Positions 13,001 through 25,576 of a DNA stretch of 64,000 nucleotides are shown in pieces. Source of the stretch: Medicago truncatula. Lineage: Eukaryota > Streptophyta > Magnoliopsida > Fabales > Fabaceae. Under the pieces are notes generated by a model. That model was not told the DNA's origin and did not search any database. It saw nothing but the letters and a program-made list of their open reading frames with translations. How positions within the stretch are numbered: position 1 is the first letter of the stretch; each line of letters opens with the position of its first letter. Where the stretch lies: contig NC_053048.1 in assembly GCF_003473485.1 (NCBI RefSeq), positions 8,059,501 through 8,123,500 on the forward strand, in the 5' to 3' direction. The position numbers and the translations under genes are program-made.

Positions 13001-16000
13001 TACTCATGACGAATTGTTGAACCTAAATGGCTTATATGCAGAGCTTCTACGATGTGAAGAGGCAGCAAAACTTCCCAAGAGGTAAAAAAATCATACTCCT
13101 TCCTTTGCCATGCCATTGTTGTTTGTATTTTGTTCAAAAACAAATACAAGGATGGAGAAAGTGGCAAGACTTAGAATAATAAACTACTAATATTAACAGT
13201 CTTTACTGTATTTAAGTACCCACTGGACTTGTATGCTAATCACATATATTTTGTTTTCAATGATCACCTAGAATGCCTGCTCGAAACTTTAAGGAGACTG
13301 GAACATTTCAAATTGAGAAGGTTTCTTCAGCAAGCCATAGCTTCAATGAACCACCATCCCCCAGAATGACGAAGTCACCCTCTCTTCAAAGAATTTCTAA
13401 TGTATCTCATTCGCGGCCTTCAGATGTCATCTTTAACTTTCAAGAATCACCTAACATCGAGAGCCCACCACCTGAGAAGATGCTGGAAAATGGTCAGGCT
13501 TTGGATGCAGATGATAAGGAGCCATCAATAAGAAGGCAGGATAGTTTTGAAATGAGACTGCCGGAGTTACCCAAGGTTGATATACAGTCTGTACATCGTC
13601 AAATATCAAATGGTTCTGACCCAGAATCCCCCATTTCACCACTTTTAATATCTGATCCTAAAAATGAACGTTCCCATTCACAGACTTTCAGTAGACCACA
13701 TAGTCATTCTGATGATGCTTCAGTTACAATGAGAGAAGACAGGGAACCACGGAAGCGGAAACCACCATCACTTGGGAAGCTGATCGAGCTTAGTTTTGCC
13801 GAGTGGCTTTATGCTGTGTTAGGAAGCATTGGTGCTGCTGCCTTTGGTTCATTCAATCCCCTTCTTGCTTATGTTATTGGCCTTGTGGTGGCAGCTTACT
13901 ATAGAATTGATGATCAACATCACTTAGAACAGGAGGTAGACAAGTGGTGCTTGATCATTGGCTGCATGGGTATTGTAACAGTTATTGCCAACTTTTTGCA
14001 GCATTTCTACTTTGGTATTATGGGAGAGAAAATGACAGAAAGAGTTAGAAGAATGATGTTCTCAGGTGCATAACTCATCCTTTTGCCTTTTTTTTTTTTT
14101 TTTTTTTTAATTTTAAAAAATGGGACTTATGAACATTTTATCTGTTTCAATAACATGGCAGCCATGCTACGGAATGAAGTAGGATGGTTTGATGACGAGG
14201 AAAATAGTGCTGACAATTTATCCATGAGATTGGCCAACGATGCTACTTTTGCACGAGCTGCTTTTAGCAATCGACTTTCCATATTTATACAGGATGGTGC
14301 TGCAGTTATTGTTGGCCTTCTCATTGGTGCTGTGCTGCACTGGCGGTTAGCACTGGTGGCTTTTGCAACCCTTCCAGTTCTTTGTATTTCTGCTGTTGCC
14401 CAGGTTTTCACCCACTCCTGGTTTTCCAAATATAACTAACTATTTTCCCTTGCAATGAACAAAAGATACTAGAAGCGTAAGTCGTTGGTGACAACACAAG
14501 AATGGCTTCATACCTAACACGTCCCCTTATGTGAGAGACAGTGCCTAAACCCACATTATCATATGTTGAAACTGAATTTGGTATGTAGCAGAATGAGAAC
14601 GATAGGGATTAGTCTCTAAACCACCTGGTCATAAAGACTTTAACATGAATCGACTATGTTTAAAGCTAAAACTGTTGGGCCAAAACATGAACAGTTTTGG
14701 AGCTAACATACCTGATGATTGGATTGAACCTATATTTCTTTGCTGTCATGCCAATGCTGCTTGTGGAAATTTATAACTCTAGCAAAATCCCATGATTTTA
14801 AAATTTATTATATAATTCAGTTTATGAATGAAACATAAATGCTGATCCACAATTGTGTGATTTTATTCTGCTGATATCATGTCAATGGCATATCATCATT
14901 TCCTTTCATCCAATTCATTATTCATTGTGACAAATAGGTATGATTTTACAGCTAGAATGTTCTCACTTTTGGGATAACAAATAAAAAACCTAGAGATGTC
15001 TGGATTGTGTTAAGACTTCGAAATACTTTCAAAAGCAAGGAAAAAAGATTAATTTTTGATTTGTTTTATTTCTAGATCTATTTGTCTCTAAAATTAAGCA
15101 TAACAAGTTTTCTTGCATGAAAACTCAACACATATTCGGTTGTGATTAACATTGATAATATTGATAATGAAACTGCAATGTATCTTGATGTTTCAGTTAG
15201 CTTAATAATGGTTTTATTAGCTTAATTTGGTAGTGTCTATTGTTAATTTTTATGCTTCATGAAATTTGACTTTTGCTATCGATCTCTTTGTAATGTGAAG
15301 CATTCTTTATCCATGTAGCGACTCCACAGTGGTTAAAAACTTTGTTTATTACCGTCAGTTTCTATGGAAATATTATGCTACATTAATTAATGATATTGAA
15401 TTATGACCTCATCCAAATAAAGTTAAACATGCTCTGAGAAAGTGAGTTTCACAACACACAATATAAGTTTTTTTTTCCTTAATTAAATGAATGACTTTGC
15501 TAATGATTGCTAAGACCGAGGAAAGTTTAGTTGATTTATTTTAATCTTTTGCCTAAAATATATATTGCAGAAATTGTGGCTAGCTGGATTTTCAAGGGGA
15601 ATACAGGAAATGCACCGAAAAGCATCTTTGGTTCTTGAAGATGCAGTTAGAAATATATACACTGTTGTTGCATTTTGTGCTGGCAACAAGGTAATGGAGC
15701 TCTATAGACTGCAGCTAAAAAAAATATTTAAGCAGAGCTTTCTTCATGGAATGGCAATTGGTTTTGCATTCGGCTTTTCACAATTTCTACTTTTCGCTTG
15801 TAATGCCCTTCTACTTTGGTACACTGCAATATGTATTAAAAATGGTTACGTAAATCCATCCACTGCACTGAGGGAGTACATGGTTTTCTCATTTGCTACA
15901 TTTGCCCTGGTGGAGCCTTTTGGATTGGCTCCTTACATACTTAAACGGCGAAAATCCCTCATATCAGTGTTTGACATTATAGACCGTGAGCCTAAAATTG

Positions 16001-16800
16001 ATCCTGATGACAACACAGCGTTGAAGCCACCCAATGTATATGGAAGCATTGAGTTAAAAAATATTGATTTTAGTTACCCATCTCGTCCTGAGGTGTTGGT
16101 ATTGAGCAATTTTAGTCTCAAAGTGAATGGGGGCCAAACGGTTGCTGTTGTTGGAGTTTCAGGGTCAGGAAAGAGCACTATCATATCTTTAATAGAGAGA
16201 TTTTATGATCCCGTTGCCGGACAAGTTTTACTGGATGGGAGGGATTTAAAGCTCTATAACTTGAGATGGTTAAGGAGCCACCTCGGTTTGATTCAGCAGG
16301 AACCTATTATCTTCTCAACAACCATAAGGGAAAATATTATATATGCAAGGCATAATGCCAGTGAAGCTGAGATGAAAGAGGCTGCAAGAATAGCAAATGC
16401 ACATCATTTTATTAGCAGCTTGCCTCACGGTTATGACACACATGTTGGGATGAGAGGTGTTGATTTAACCCCAGGACAGAAACAGAGAATTGCAATTGCA
16501 AGGGTAGTGCTGAAAAATGCACCAATCTTATTGTTGGATGAAGCAAGTTCATCAATTGAATCCGAGTCAAGCCGAGTGATACAAGAAGCTCTAGATACAC
16601 TAGTAATGGGAAACAAGACCACTGTTTTAATAGCGCATAGAGCTGCAATGATGAGGCATGTGGACAATATTGTAGTGCTTAATGGTGGACGGATAGTGGA
16701 GGAGGGAAGTCATGATTCGTTGGTGGCAAAAAATGGTCTATATGTCCGATTGATGCAACCTCATTTTGGCAAGGCTATTCGTCAGCATCGGCTTGTATAG
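7040..16800 (+). CDS. ABCB20-like: ABCB-type full transporter, ABCB6/ABCB20-like, 11 exons, ~1404 aa
   Basis: Exons: 7040-7423, 9524-9578, 9683-9858, 9978-10178, 11581-11840, 11921-12231, 12392-12612, 12741-13081, 13272-14065, 14162-14403, 15571-16800; the phases join without a stop. The layout is TMD1-NBD1-linker-TMD2-NBD2. Walker A is GRNGSGKSS at 441-449 in NBD1 and GVSGSGKST at 1190-1198 in NBD2. Walker B is ILLLDE near 564-569 and 1314-1319. The NBD1 signature is LTEEQ (544-548) and that of NBD2 is LTPGQ (1294-1298). NBD1 has Arg600 where the H-loop His is expected; NBD2 keeps AHR. The first residues (M-M-I-N-R-G-L-F-G-W-S-P-P) and a long Ser/Pro-rich linker in exon 9 are typical of the Arabidopsis ABCB6/ABCB20 clade, linked to auxin export at the plasma membrane. 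I chose the ATG at 7040, first of two consecutive Met codons. Auxin as substrate is inferred from the clade only. Confidence 0.93.
8990..9165 (+). mobile_element. Au-type tRNA-derived SINE in ABCB intron 1
   Basis: A tRNA-like head (GGGGAGCCTTGGCGCAGTGG with box A, then box B around GGTTCAAGTCC) is followed by the Au-SINE body (ACAGCCTCTTGTG... and CTGCGTATGCGGGA). A perfect 17-bp direct duplication, TATTGCATTGTAACTGT, flanks it at 8973-8989 and 9166-9182. It lies in the same orientation as the ABCB gene, well away from both splice sites. Au SINEs are an ancient, widely distributed plant family mobilised by LINE machinery; a still-perfect duplication suggests a fairly recent insertion. Confidence 0.9.
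10408..10789. repeat. 382-bp palindrome with 5S rRNA-like arms
   Basis: Two arms of about 191 bases are inverted around the centre AAGATGCATCTT (10593-10604). The outer ends are TGTAACATCCCAGAC and GTCTGGGATGTTACA. Each arm contains a 5S rRNA-like block (10507-10572 on the minus strand, 10626-10690 on the plus). Mismatches are few. Because it lies inside an intron of a transcribed gene, the pre-mRNA could fold into a long hairpin here. Confidence 0.9.
10408..11062 (+). mobile_element. Cassandra-like 5S-rRNA-bearing TRIM, rearranged, in ABCB intron 4
   Basis: The element begins TGTAACATCCC and ends GGGGCGTTACA, with a 5-bp duplication GTTGG on each side (10403-10407, 11063-11067). Its first 382 bases form one palindrome. 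After it, TGGTATCAGAGC (10792-10803) is a primer-binding site for initiator Met tRNA. 5S rRNA-like sequence is present twice in opposite orientation, with the A-box region AGTTAAGCGTGCTTG and the C-box region GGATGGGTGACC. Cassandra is the known TRIM (terminal-repeat retrotransposon in miniature) family with 5S rRNA promoters in its LTRs. An ordinary 3' LTR is not visible, so this copy is rearranged. Confidence 0.78.
12273..12359. repeat. Filler insertion flanked by 12-bp repeats in ABCB intron 6
   Basis: TGATCATTTGCA occurs at 12273-12284 and 12348-12359. Between the copies lies GTTCTTTTAGATGGTG (12299-12314), identical to 16 bases of the following exon (12397-12412). This looks like repair filler templated from the neighbouring exon. 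Confidence 0.6.
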
Positions 16801-17640
16801 TATGGGTGTATGTGACATGAGTGATTGCTACGAATGTTGGTTCATGAACATAGTTTGATTTGCTGTTTTAGACATACCACTGACGGCTTCTTCACCCGAA
16901 GGATTTTTCCAAGAATATCTGGTGGAAATGGTAATGATTGTGCTTGCATTAGCACTCGGCATTGGTAGGCATAGGAGAGATACAGTAGGATGAATAGATA
17001 GGTAGGGTTTCTGTACAAAAGATTTTTTCGATTTGGCTGGATTCTTTTGGAGGCGACTGGGGGTGTTTTCCATCCACGGTATTCATTTGTTTCTCAATAT
17101 AGGGTGGATTCAAACGCTAATTCTGCTGAGGTGGTTCCTTCTCTGAACTTCTTTTTCACTCTCCCTAACCCATGCATCGGTAAACTTATTCATTACTGTG
17201 GTTTTGTTTTTTCAACTTGTGATAATTGTAGAAAATTCTGATCGAAGAGCTGTAATCTTTGTAAATATATAGTCACAGTTTAGAAGGCATAACCTATTCT
17301 GCTTGAATCCGAAGTGTTTCTTCGTATATAATGGATGCAAATTTTCATGTTGTATTCTGCCAAAAATTGTCAACTGCATTTTATAACGCTTAATTTGGTT
17401 TAAACTTCCGGTTAAAAAATTGGATGACTGTATCAATAGCAGCGCGTATAATTTACCAGATACGGTGGATAATCTCGTTCACTTGCCAAATGAATCTGTG
17501 CGCAAATTTCATTGTTCATAACATTGTTTGTGTAGAAGTGTAACATTTTTAAAAGTAAGGAGCTTAGCATGCATTTATATTTTTGGCCTAAATATTTTTA
17601 AAACATCAATAGAAATGTATCCAATTAAAACATGGGTCTT
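16801..17640. other. ABCB 3' region
   Basis: The sequence downstream of the ABCB stop codon probably holds the 3' UTR. It is less AT-rich up to about 17250. No separate gene is supported; the short open frames on both strands lack domain content. Confidence 0.5.
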
Positions 17641-17791
17641 GTTAACGAGTGCTCCCGGGGCACTCCTAAATTTAGCAACTATTCTTTTAAAAAGTCAACT
17701 ATTATAATTTCCAATTCATTCATTACACAACTTTTCATTAAAAACTTACTTTTTAAAGTGCTTAAAGAGTGTCCCGGGAGAACTCGTTAAC
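17641..17791. mobile_element. Small MITE with 'gttaacgag...cccggg' terminal repeats
   Basis: GTTAACGAGTGCTCCCGGGG at the left is matched by an inverted copy ending GGGAGAACTCGTTAAC at the right, around an AT-rich core. A diverged relative lies at 53274-53457. The exact outer ends and target-site duplication are not resolved, so the superfamily is unknown. Confidence 0.65.
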
Positions 17792-18706
17792 ATTTTCCTT
17801 AAAACATTAATTCTTCTGAAAAAAAAAAAAAAAAAGTTAGTTGCCAAAACATTAAAATAAAATTGAAATAAAAACTTATTTTTGATTAAAAATTCAAGGG
17901 GTAAGATAACTCACTAAAACATATCTTAACCATGAAGGATCAAGTCTAGTGGAAGGGGTTAGATCCTAAAATGTGACAAATTAAGGTTCAAACCCCACTT
18001 GGAGGTGGTGCTCAATAATATCTCGAATAGGATTACTTCTTGTGCAAGAAACATATTAGAAACCAAAAAGTAAAAAAGAAAACCATCTTGTGCAAGAAAC
18101 CCACTTGAAGGATATTATTGATACATTGATGATTAATATGAAAGTATATGTGATTAGCAATCATGATTTACTTTTCTAACACTCGTATACAAAATGTCTC
18201 CTTACTCATGTCACAACACAATTTATAATATATATCACACTCATTCCATTGCATCGCCACTATATTATTTTGAAACTAAAATGCATTAAAAATAAACTTG
18301 GTCAGTTCTGTTTGTCCTCAAATGTTAAGGCTACCCGTTACTTTCGGTGAAAATATTACACTATCATAATCAACCAATGGTTTTTACTGTGATCTCCAAT
18401 TTCACCTACAGCTACATCAATTCACAGCCACATACATGTCAAAACTATGACCAAGTAGCTCACTCACTTCACTAGCTGCATGCATAGCTTGCACATATAA
18501 TTGAAACCTATACAGTCTCACACAGTGACCGTTTCCTTGGCCGTTTATTTTGGTATTTAAACACTAAACAAAGCTCTTATAGTGTCCCCTTAATTTCAAC
18601 CAAATTATAAAAAGAAATATAATCAAGAAACACATAAATAAGAATCTGATCTTCTCTTTTTATCTGTTTCTATAAGTTTCGATTCTTGAACTAATTAATA
18701 ATAATA
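17792..18706. promoter_or_regulatory. Intergenic and upstream region of the aquaporin gene
   Basis: At 17930-18040 there is a weak tRNA-like stretch with a box-B-like GGTTCAAACCCC, possibly an old SINE. A TATTTAAA motif at 18554-18561, about 150 bases before the aquaporin ATG, is a plausible TATA box. No other gene is seen. Confidence 0.4.
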
Positions 18707-21067
18707 ATGGCAATCCATAGAATTGCAATTGGATCTCCTGGAGAGGCTGGTCAACCTGATGCAATTAGAGCTGCATTTGCTGAATTTTTCTCCATGCTTA
18801 TTTTTGTTTTTGCTGGTCAAGGATCTGGCATGGCTTACAGTGAGAGCTCTACATACTCACTTAAATCTTTTTACAAGCTTTTCTTAATTTGCTTCATCCA
18901 TTCTATTTACGTTTTTAATAAAAGATTGACTTGATGTACATTTAGGTAGAATCGACATTTCAGATTGTAGGCGATTTCGAGTGTCTAACATGTGTTGGTG
19001 TTTGAAGCTCACATATGTGTTTATATTGAATCACTTTCATTCTCAAATTATTACCGGTGTCTATGTCATTGTCTGTGTTACTGCTTCATAAATGGACATG
19101 TCACCTATTTACAATTTTGTTTTCCACCATAAACATTTACTTATTACCTATGTTCCGGATCCGGTTCCTCTAAACTAAACAATTCACTTTAGAGTGTAAA
19201 ATGAGTAGTATCAAACCATTAAGTAACAAACTAAGGAAGATATCGTAGGCAAGTCATGACAAATCACGAGTTTGTTACAAATCACGAGTCATGGCAATTC
19301 ACTTTGCGTCTTCTGTTTTTCTTTTTGTAAAAAATAAAATTGGAGAATGGAGATTTTATTATTAATTATAATGACACTAAATGATTATTATAAAAACACC
19401 TTTAAGGATATTTGAACTCCTTTCCTTAAGGTTACAAGGTCAAAATTTTACCATTGAGTTCGCGCCTAACGTACTCCGTAACTTTTATGCTAAAGTTTTG
19501 AAAACTATATGGTTCAAGAGTTTTTTTTTTTCATCCATTTTGATGCATTATGATGCTAGTAAAATGAATGATTGTTGGTTATTTTGGCAGGCAAACTTAC
19601 CAATAATGGCCCTGCAACACCTGCTGGCCTCATAGCTGCATCACTATCTCATGCATTTGGACTATTTGTTGCCGTTTCTGTTGGAGCAAACATATCTGGT
19701 GGACATGTGAACCCTGCAGTCACATTTGGTGCCTTCATTGGAGGAAACATTACACTTTTGAGAAGTATTTTATATTGGATTGCACAGTTACTTGGTTCAG
19801 TTGTTGCTTGTATTCTTCTCAAGTCTGCTACTGGTGGAATGGTAACCATTAATCTTTACCTTTAAACACTATTACTTACAGTACCCTCTATGCACCACCG
19901 ACACAGACATAAATATCGAACACAACACTGACAGTGACACTGATGATAACTTAACAAATATAAGTGATCAAATGTTACCAACTACATATGTCAGTGACAC
20001 TAATTACATGTGTTGAGCTTTAAATTTTGGTGGTAAAATAACTGGACCATTCCGGCCTCTAGGCTTGACCGGGTTTGACCTAGCCCTGTATATTTTAGAC
20101 TGAGCTGAACCACCAAATATGTGACCAAATGAAACTATGAGCTTGCTTGACTCGGTCCATCTTTTAGTTTAGCTTCTAGACTAAGGTTGGTCAGGTCGAC
20201 GGACCAATTGACTGCGTGTTTGACATCAGACACGTCTTTAATCTAAAATATCGATTTTATGGGATTGATGTTTGAACTTTTTTCTTGTTTCAAAATGAAT
20301 GATGTTTTAACTTTTTTATTCTTCTAAATTAATGATGTTTAAAGAATTTAAGGTCGAACCAATGTTTTTTTTTCCCTGACCAACCTTTGGTTGGGAAAAA
20401 TACATTCAAATCTCTAATGCAAATTATGATACATATCAAATGACTATTTTAATATGCATGCACCAACCTTAAACATCAATAGGTATTGAAGAAGACACAA
20501 ACACATAACCATCAATAATATTTCGAAAAATGAAAATAATTAAATGTAATTACATGTGTGTGTCAGATACCGACAAATATCAAACACCTGATATGCTTTC
20601 AATTTGAAGTGTCAGTAATAAATAGATTTATAGTAACCTTGTGCACTCATGATTTTTAATTTTTTTTTGTTTTTGTAATTTGAACATTGCAGGAGACATC
20701 AGCATTTGCATTATCCTCAGATATATCAGTATGGAATGCACTTCTTTTTGAAATTGTGATGACATTTGGATTGGTATACACAGTTTATGCAACAGCAGTA
20801 GATCCAAAAAAAGGGAATATAGGAATTATTGCTCCAATTGCAATTGGTGTTATTGTTGGTGCAAATATCTTAGCTGGTGGAGCATTTGATGGTGCATCCA
20901 TGAATCCAGCTGTGTCATTTGGGCCTGCTGTTGTTAGTTGGACATGGACTCATCATTGGGTCTATTGGGTCGGCCCATTTATTGGTGCAGCATTTGCTGC
21001 TATTATCTATGATAATATCTTCATTGGTGATGATGGTCATGAACCCCTCTCAAACAGTGATTTCTAG
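18707..21067 (+). CDS. TIP1;3-like: Tonoplast intrinsic protein, TIP1 type (TIP1;3-like), 3 exons, 252 aa
   Basis: Exons are 18707-18839, 19591-19841 and 20693-21067, with phases 1 and 0 at the junctions. The protein is a six-helix major intrinsic protein of the vacuolar membrane that conducts water; some TIP1 members also pass urea or hydrogen peroxide. Both NPA motifs are present (residues 85-87 in [11 protein letters not shown] and 199-201 in [11 protein letters not shown]). The aromatic/arginine filter reads as the TIP1 pattern His65, Ile near 179, Ala196, Val202. The N-terminus [14 protein letters not shown] and the tail [10 protein letters not shown] resemble the TIP1;3 group rather than TIP1;1. 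That group is often pollen-expressed, but expression cannot be judged from this sequence. The length is normal for the family and the gene looks intact. Confidence 0.93.
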
Positions 21068-22047
21068 AAGGAAAATGCTAGGGTTTACGAAAACAACGTT
21101 GACGAAAGAATGCGAATAAATCTGATCCGTCGATTATCAACTGCAATGTGCGCGGTTTCTGCTAGATCAAAATTACTGCGATTTCGCCTTTCCGAAGAAT
21201 TACACATAGTGTTTCATGTGTTTCGTAGGTTAAATCTATCGTACTAAGTAGCATTCCTCTTTTTAGAATATATATTGATTTTAATTATTGTATGGTTTTT
21301 TTCTCCACACTGTGGAGGGAATAAACTGTTGAAGATTTTTCAACTCCTTTAGATATTGTTAGGAATTAAAAAGATTTAGATTTAAAAAGCATGGATTTTT
21401 GTTAATAATTTGCAGCATTTGGCATTCTATTTATAGTTCAACATTCACCATTTGAAGAGAAGATTTAACTCTTCATATCAAGTCATCATAAAGTGATTCA
21501 AATGCAAAGGTGCATGGATTCATGAATACACATATGTAAGCATGGCCATGCACAATTGTATTAGAGTCCCACATTTATAAGGTTTCTGCATTATCGGATG
21601 TATATATGTAGTTGGACACCTTCATTTTAATTAGTTTTTGAGATGAAATCCAAACATATTTTATATTACTTTTTATTTATCATTCTCATGGTATTTTATT
21701 TGATTCTATAATTTTAGAAACCTCTCACAATATTTTCCTTTTTCTTCAAAAATATTACAAATGTACGCAATGAAATTCATCACACTATTCTTAGGTTTGC
21801 CGTGTGACTATAAGCTATAAAATATACATAGATCACCTCACACACTCTAAAGTCATGAGCAAAAATTCAGCCATTAAACCGTAAAAATATGAATTGCATT
21901 CTACAACAAATAAATTCAAAAAGGAATACTAATTAGTAATTCTCAAACTTCTTTCCTTCCATCACTATACCTTTACTTTGACATTTAGCATATACTATAT
22001 TTCTAGAACATGGCACAAATAAGCTTTCTAAGGAATAATAATAATAA
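21068..22047. other. Aquaporin 3' region and intergenic
   Basis: The first 200-300 bases probably include the 3' UTR. The rest is AT-rich and holds no supported gene. Confidence 0.45.
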
Positions 22048-22421
22048 GGCTAAATACCTCTTTTCGTCCATGTAATATTAGCGAATTTCGGTTTTAATCC
22101 CTGTAAAAAAAAAAAGATTTAGATTATGTCCATGTAATTTCAAATTCTTACACTTTTGGTCCATCCTTTCATCACGTCAGCAAAATCTGCATCATGTCAC
22201 GTAAAATGAGGGACTAAAAGTAGATGAATCTGAAATTAAAGGACCAAAAGTGGGAGGAATATGAAATTACAGGGACATAATTTATGCAGATTTTGCTGAC
22301 GTGATGAAAGGAGAGACCAAAAGTGGAAGAATCTTAAATTACAGGGACAAAATCTTTTTTTTTTTACAGAGACTAAAACCGAAATTCGTTAATATTACAG
22401 GGACGAAAAGAGGTATTTACC
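22048..22421. mobile_element. Long-TIR MITE (374 bp)
   Basis: The left end GGCTAAATACCTCTTTTCGTC is mirrored at the right end by GACGAAAAGAGGTATTTACC. The similarity continues inward for over 50 bases (ATTAGCGAATTTCGG against CCGAAATTCGTTAATAT). More inverted blocks inside (CATCACGTCAGCAAAATCTGC and GCAGATTTTGCTGACGTGATG) make almost the whole element foldable. It sits in (TAA)n sequence, so the duplication is ambiguous. No protein is encoded. Confidence 0.8.

Positions 22422-22460
<39 letters not shown>
22422..22460. repeat. (ATA)n microsatellite
   Basis: About twelve trinucleotide units directly follow the MITE end. A related (TTA)n run lies at 23205-23236. Both are probably length-variable. 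Confidence 0.9.
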
Positions 22461-22463
<3 letters not shown>

Positions 22464-23203
22464 GACTCGTCAATAGTCTATGTGGAATGAGTCCATCATC
22501 TCTATCTACAAGCTTTGCATCAATTCAAATCAAATAAATTTTAACAATCCTCAACCAATCGAAACATCTTTAGGTAAATTTTTTGACAATAATTCATAAT
22601 TCTTAACATGGCAAATTAGCCAATTTCACAAGCTACTTATTTAAAAGCCACCGACTGCATTATTTCATGGTTCCACATTTGACCAAACATTACTTGTTGC
22701 CACAATAAATGCATTTTAATAGCCTCCAACATCGATTTTATTTATTTTGCTCACTATATATGGTTGGAAATAAGTTAGTTTGAGCTATTTACTTCAAAAA
22801 TAAAAAATGTTAGTTCGAGCTATATTTTGTTATAGGTTTTATTCAGCATGAATGTGATCTTTATGAAACTTTAATAGACTACTTCCATAAACATTTTTAA
22901 ATAAGTAATATCGCCTATTATTTAATTAGATTAAAGAAGCATGGCCAATGTTGTTTTTAAATATATTTTTAAATCAATTTATATCAGTTAAAATACAAAT
23001 TGCATAATCTTTATTCAATTGGTGAATATTTTTGACAATATTGTTTTTGTAAATGACAAATCGAATTGTCAATGGTTGACTCTTTGTAGGAAGTGTGAGC
23101 AAGACAAAGACAACATTGCCAATTTCAATTCTCCTTCACAGACTAATTGACTTTGTAGTTTCCCTAATTATAAATCATGCAAGTCCTACATGACCTGCAT
23201 TTA

Positions 23204-23237
<34 letters not shown>

Positions 23238-23459
23238 TTTTTTGAGGGGAATTATTATTATTATCAATTGAATATCCCAAATGATAATTGTAGATACTAA
23301 TTCCTCGAATATTGAAAAGTTATATGGACCACATAGTCTTTTCTTGTTTTAACATTATTTCATTTTTAGAGTTATATTAGGACTTGAAATACGGATGTCA
23401 TTATATAATCTTAGTTGATTAAAAAAAGGCATGAAAACCATATTGAAACAGCAGATTCC
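22461..23459. other. Intergenic upstream of second F-box gene
   Basis: AT-rich, containing a (TTA)n microsatellite at about 23205-23236. No gene or clear mobile element is seen. Confidence 0.45.
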
Positions 23460-25576
23460 ATGGAAAAAGAGAATACATCAAAGGATTTGTTTAGCAATTT
23501 ACCAAAAGAAATTATTGGGCGCATAGTTTCTTTTCTACCAAATGAATCATCAATGGAAACCATCCTCATATCTACAAGGTGGAGAGACTTATGGAATGAA
23601 ACTATTGTTAGATATGGAACAAAAGAAGAAATCACTAGTGTTGTTACTAAATTTCTTACAAGTTTTGATGATTTGGATCCCTTAAAGCATCCAAGAAAGC
23701 TTCAATTCCACTATGAAGATAAAGTACTATTAGCTACTATTGCAAATAATAGTAAGCTTCTACTAGATTTCTCTCCTTTGAAGAAAGAGTTCATTGAAAA
23801 TATTCAAATGCATTTTGAGCTTCATTTCAAGCTCAATAACCAACAAAAGATAAGCTACAAATCTTTTACTTGCAATATTTTCTCACTCAAATCTCTCTAT
23901 TTGAAATCAATAAGCTATTTGACTAGTGAGGTAGCTTCATCCATTATTTCAAGTTTGGATCATCTTGAGAATTTGGTAATCATTTCATGTAATGGATTGC
24001 AATCTTTGAGCATTGACTCCAATTTTGAGCTTCACAAGTTAACTATCTTGGATTGCTTACAATTGAAATATCTTCACCTTAAAACTTCTAAACTCAAATC
24101 ATTTCAATTTAGAGGACCTCTTCCTTGGATTTTGCCTGAATTTCATTTCAACCTTAGTGATGCAATGCTTGATTTTAGATTAGGACCAAGCTGTGGTAAC
24201 TTTAAGACTAAGGATTTTGATGCAACTTTATTGACTATAAAGAACTCTCAAGTTCTTACACTTTGCAGATGGACTTTTGAGGTATGCTAGCTCACTATTG
24301 CAAAATTTTACTTCTTTTTTTTTTTTTTTTTTTTTATATTGAGAAATTGTAACATGATTAATTTGAGTCTAGTATGACTTCTAGTAAAAAATTCTCACCT
24401 AGATTATATTACTCGATCAAAACTATGGACCGAGTTTTTGTGCGGTCATTGAAATTTAACATTGGTACAATCAGCCAGTGGTATTGGTTTGAGATTTGGT
24501 AGTGTGTTGCTCCTCAAGATCTCATATTCAATTCTCCCTAATGTCAATTTGAGTGGGCTAATTTAGTTTCTTCAAAAAACATTCGTGCAATCACTCATTT
24601 AGCCACCTTTTGATTTGTTTCTCTCACACTTTTCGTCCCAGATTCCTTGCTGTAGAAAATATCACGTAGTAACACCCGATAATTGTTTCTGATTAATTAG
24701 TAGATTAATTTTAAATAATCTCATACATTAATATTGGAGATTAGATGGTTGAGATATGTAATCTATTTTTAGATTAAATTATATGGTTGAGAGTTTTATT
24801 TTAAATAGATAGATAGAGATGGTTGAGAAAAAATATTTTCATTCCAAAAGCTTGTAGTAAATTTTTCATCTTTTTATTTTTTTATTTTTTTATTTTTTTT
24901 TATGAAGAATGTAACGTTTTAGTTAAATCCCACAAGGTTTTACTTTGCAGGAACTAATATGGCCATCAATTTGTCCTCCATATGGATGCTTTAATTTCTA
25001 TAACTTGAGAGAGTTATGGTGGATTGATAACTATAAAGATGAATATTGCATGGATGCCTTATTCTCCTTCTTGAAATTATGTCCTTCCTTGGAGCAACTT
25101 TTTGTTACCGTATGTTTCCTTTCTTGGGGAGTAATTGTAGCTCTTGTTATTATATACTCCCTTCGATCCTATTTATAAGAGAAATTTATGTCAATAAAAG
25201 TTGATGTAGCTGGTAAAAAAATTGGACTAGATACATCAACTTTTGTTGACCCAAATGTCTCATATAAATAGGACCAGAGGGAGTATATATATATATATTA
25301 ATACAATTTTGTTGATTACATTTTTTTTTATTCTTTGTTTCACTAATTGAGGTGCAGATTGATGCTAAAAGTTATTCAACTGGAAGGTCCGTTTCATGGT
25401 TCATGCAAGCAACTAAATGCACAAAATTAGAACATGTAAATTTGATAAAGTTTATGGGATTTACAAGTCGAAAAGATGAAATTTCATTGGCAAAATGTTT
25501 AATTCATCTAATCAAGGGAAAACTTCCAAAGATAAACATATCAGATGGGAGTTGCTTGGACGAGTTTTTGAAGTGA
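23460..25576 (+). CDS. F-box/LRR-like protein, 3 exons, 399 aa
   Basis: Exons are 23460-24281, 24951-25109 and 25358-25576, all phase 0. The F-box lies at residues 10-48 (L-F-S-N-L-P-K-E-I-I, then W-R-D-L-W-N-E). A leucine-rich region follows with irregular repeats. No clear FBD motif was found, so the C-terminus differs from the F-box gene at 2382. I chose the ATG at 23460; the frame is open further upstream, but no in-frame ATG was seen there. The likely role is an SCF ubiquitin-ligase substrate adaptor of unknown target. Intron 2 contains a Stowaway-like MITE. The two F-box genes in the window differ strongly in sequence and are not a recent tandem pair. Confidence 0.8.
25157..25283. mobile_element. 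Stowaway-like MITE in F-box intron 2
   Basis: The 127-bp element has ends CTCCCTTCGATCCTATTTAT and ATAAATAGGACCAGAGGGAG, flanked by TA on both sides (25155-25156, 25284-25285). The CTCCCT...AGGGAG ends and TA duplication are the hallmark of Stowaway (Tc1/mariner) MITEs. The interior is itself an inverted repeat around the motif ACATCAACTTTTGTTGA. Confidence 0.9.

Noticed and set aside
15571..16800. Possibility that the ABCB gene is split or a pseudogene because of its many short exons
   Set aside because: All eleven exons join in phase with GT/AG sites and all core motifs are present, giving a normal length.
16828..17073. Minus-strand frame antisense to the ABCB 3' end
   Set aside because: No domain; overlaps the probable ABCB 3' UTR.
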